From NCBI GenBank assembly GCA_030613765.1, contig JAUWLI010000217.1, positions 1 to 5,514 on the forward strand: a stretch of 5,514 nucleotides of DNA, read 5' to 3'. This document shows positions 4,391-5,514 of this stretch, piece after piece. Within the stretch, counting starts at the first letter, position 1. Every line of letters starts with the position of its first letter. Source of the stretch: Phycisphaerae bacterium (GTDB lineage: Bacteria > Planctomycetota > Phycisphaerae > Sedimentisphaerales > SG8-4). Made by a program: the position numbers and the translations under genes. A model generated the notes under the pieces. That model was not told the DNA's origin, ran no database searches, and worked only from the letters and a program-made list of their open reading frames with translations.

Positions 4391-5514
4391 AAAGGCATAA
4401 CGGCGGTTATTTCCGAAAGATACTCCATGTCGATATGACCGGCGGCGCCACCAGGACCGAGGCCATCGACGATGAGTTCATCGAGACCTACATCGGCGGC
4501 AGGGGGTTTGCGGTAAAGCTGCTCTGGGACAACCTGGTCAAGAACGGACCGACTGATCCGCTGGCGCCGGAGAGTATGCTTGTCGTTGCGGCCGGACCTT
4601 TGACCGGTGTTTATCTGCCGAGTTCGGGCAAGAACTCCTTTGCATCGATTTCGCCTGCGACGGGATTGTTCGGAGATTCGAGCATGGGCGGCGGCTTCGG
4701 AGTTGAGTTGCGGCAGGCCGGCTATGATGCTTTGGCAATCGTCGGAAAGGTCCCGGAGCTGAGCTACCTGTTTATCGATGACGACGTTGTTACTATAGTC
4801 CCCTGCCCGGAGCTCAAGGGTAAAGGCAACCTGGAGACCGAAGGCAGGATTCGGGACCGGCTCGGCGATCATGGTGTGAGAGTCGCTTCAATCGGCGTGG
4901 CGGGCGAAAACCTTGTGCGCTTCGCATGTGTGACCAGCGAGTGGAGCAGAAACGCCGGCCGAACCGGCATCGGTGCCGTCATGGGCAGCAAGAATATCAA
5001 AGCAATTGCAGTGCGAGGGCACCAGGATTTGCCGGTGGCTGAAATAGACAAGGTCATCGAGATTTCCGAGCAGGCATATAAGGAACTCGGTGCTCACGAT
5101 ATGATGGGCCACTGGCAAAGGCAGGGCCTGATGGGCGTGGTAGATTACGCCAATGTGATGGGGATTCTGCCGACGCACAACTTCCGCGATACGCATTGGG
5201 AGAAATCGAAAAGCATCAACGGTAAGACGATGCTCGCGAACTACAAGATTGGCAATACGGCCTGCTTCGGCTGTCCGATGTGTTGTGGGAATATCAATCT
5301 TGTCAAGGAGGGCAAATGGGCGGGCACCGTAACCGAGGGGCCTGAGTATGAATCGGCGGCGATGTTGGGATCCAATCTCGGCGTCGATAGCTTTGCGAGC
5401 ATACTAAAGGGAAATCATCTTTGTGACGACCTGGGCGTCGATACAATATCCGCGGGAAACTTGATTGGTGTCCTTATTGAAGGCTACGAAAAGGACCTGC
5501 TGACACTCGATGAT
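4387..5514 (+). CDS. Aldehyde:ferredoxin oxidoreductase (AOR) family catalytic subunit, 3' end outside window
   Basis: GGAGG (4376-4380) lies six bases before the ATG. The frame stays open for 376 codons to the last base; family members have about 600-620 residues, so roughly 60% is visible. Family marks in order: YIGGRGFAVKLLWD (35-48), AAGPLTG (68-74), a Gly-rich block SSMGGGFGVELRQAGYDAL (98-116), the pterin-binding region NAGRTGIGAVMGSKNIKAI (189-207), cluster ligands C293-x2-C296-x3-C300, and GPEYESAAMLGSNLG (318-332), which lies where the family has its active-site Glu. The fourth cluster Cys expected near the C-terminus is not in the window. AOR enzymes hold W (sometimes Mo) in two pterins and one [4Fe-4S], and interconvert aldehydes and carboxylates with ferredoxin. 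The exact substrate cannot be told: AOR, FOR, GOR, WOR-type and BamB proteins share these motifs. Confidence 0.95.
   Translation, partial: MKRHNGGYFRKILHVDMTGGATRTEAIDDEFIETYIGGRGFAVKLLWDNLVKNGPTDPLAPESMLVVAAGPLTGVYLPSSGKNSFASISPATGLFGDSSMGGGFGVELRQAGYDALAIVGKVPELSYLFIDDDVVTIVPCPELKGKGNLETEGRIRDRLGDHGVRVASIGVAGENLVRFACVTSEWSRNAGRTGIGAVMGSKNIKAIAVRGHQDLPVAEIDKVIEISEQAYKELGAHDMMGHWQRQGLMGVVDYANVMGILPTHNFRDTHWEKSKSINGKTMLANYKIGNTACFGCPMCCGNINLVKEGKWAGTVTEGPEYESAAMLGSNLGVDSFASILKGNHLCDDLGVDTISAGNLIGVLIEGYEKDLLTLDD

Noticed and set aside
3770..5196. Several long minus-strand ORFs opposite the ferredoxin and AOR genes
   Set aside because: They are antisense shadows of two strongly supported coding genes with clear family motifs.

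Overview
The window looks like bacterial DNA from an anaerobe. Several features recall Planctomycetota of the Phycisphaerae/Sedimentisphaerales kind: the end of a lamin-tail-domain surface protein, a secreted protein of 40-residue WD/TolB-like propeller repeats, a Tat-exported fragment resembling a glycoside hydrolase, several lipoproteins, and a tungsten-type aldehyde oxidoreductase (AOR) with its own polyferredoxin. This assignment is inferred from protein style only. There is no rRNA, tRNA, CRISPR array or insertion sequence.

Left part (1-1414, mostly + strand). Bases 2-196 are the C-terminus of a lamin-tail-domain protein. An AT-rich gene-poor stretch follows, with a good sigma70-type promoter at 613-640 and a leader holding a tiny ORF with a strong ribosome binding site. 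Next comes a secreted propeller-repeat gene (773-1414) that keeps only about two and a half repeats. Its third repeat runs directly into the antisense of a lipoprotein start codon region (1165-1278, - strand). This looks like two convergent genes fused tail to tail, each without its 3' part.

Middle part (1165-3410, - strand). One divergent unit seems to start at a promoter at 3369-3340. It passes through a leader with a 13-codon mini-ORF enclosed by a 9-bp inverted repeat, then encodes a 110-residue Tat-exported protein (3145-2813), a 426-residue lipoprotein of unknown function with an Ile-Thr-Glu-rich linker (2638-1358), and finally the lipoprotein remnant. All three products carry export signals. 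A perfect GGTGCAC/GTGCACC inverted repeat lies just upstream of the promoter.

Right part (3411-5514, + strand). A gene-free stretch of about 320 bases with some RNA-folding potential ends in a promoter at 3730-3758. It drives a two-gene operon with an ATGA overlap: a four-cluster [4Fe-4S] ferredoxin-like protein (3827-4390) and an AOR-family catalytic subunit (4387 to beyond the window end). The oxidoreductase would oxidise aldehydes (or reduce acids) at a W/Mo-bispterin, and the polyferredoxin would carry the electrons.

No novel multi-gene defence or mobile system is evident. The items most worth a second look are the leader and palindrome upstream of the exported-protein unit, the tail-to-tail fusion near 1165-1200, and the short Pro-rich leader peptide before the propeller gene.
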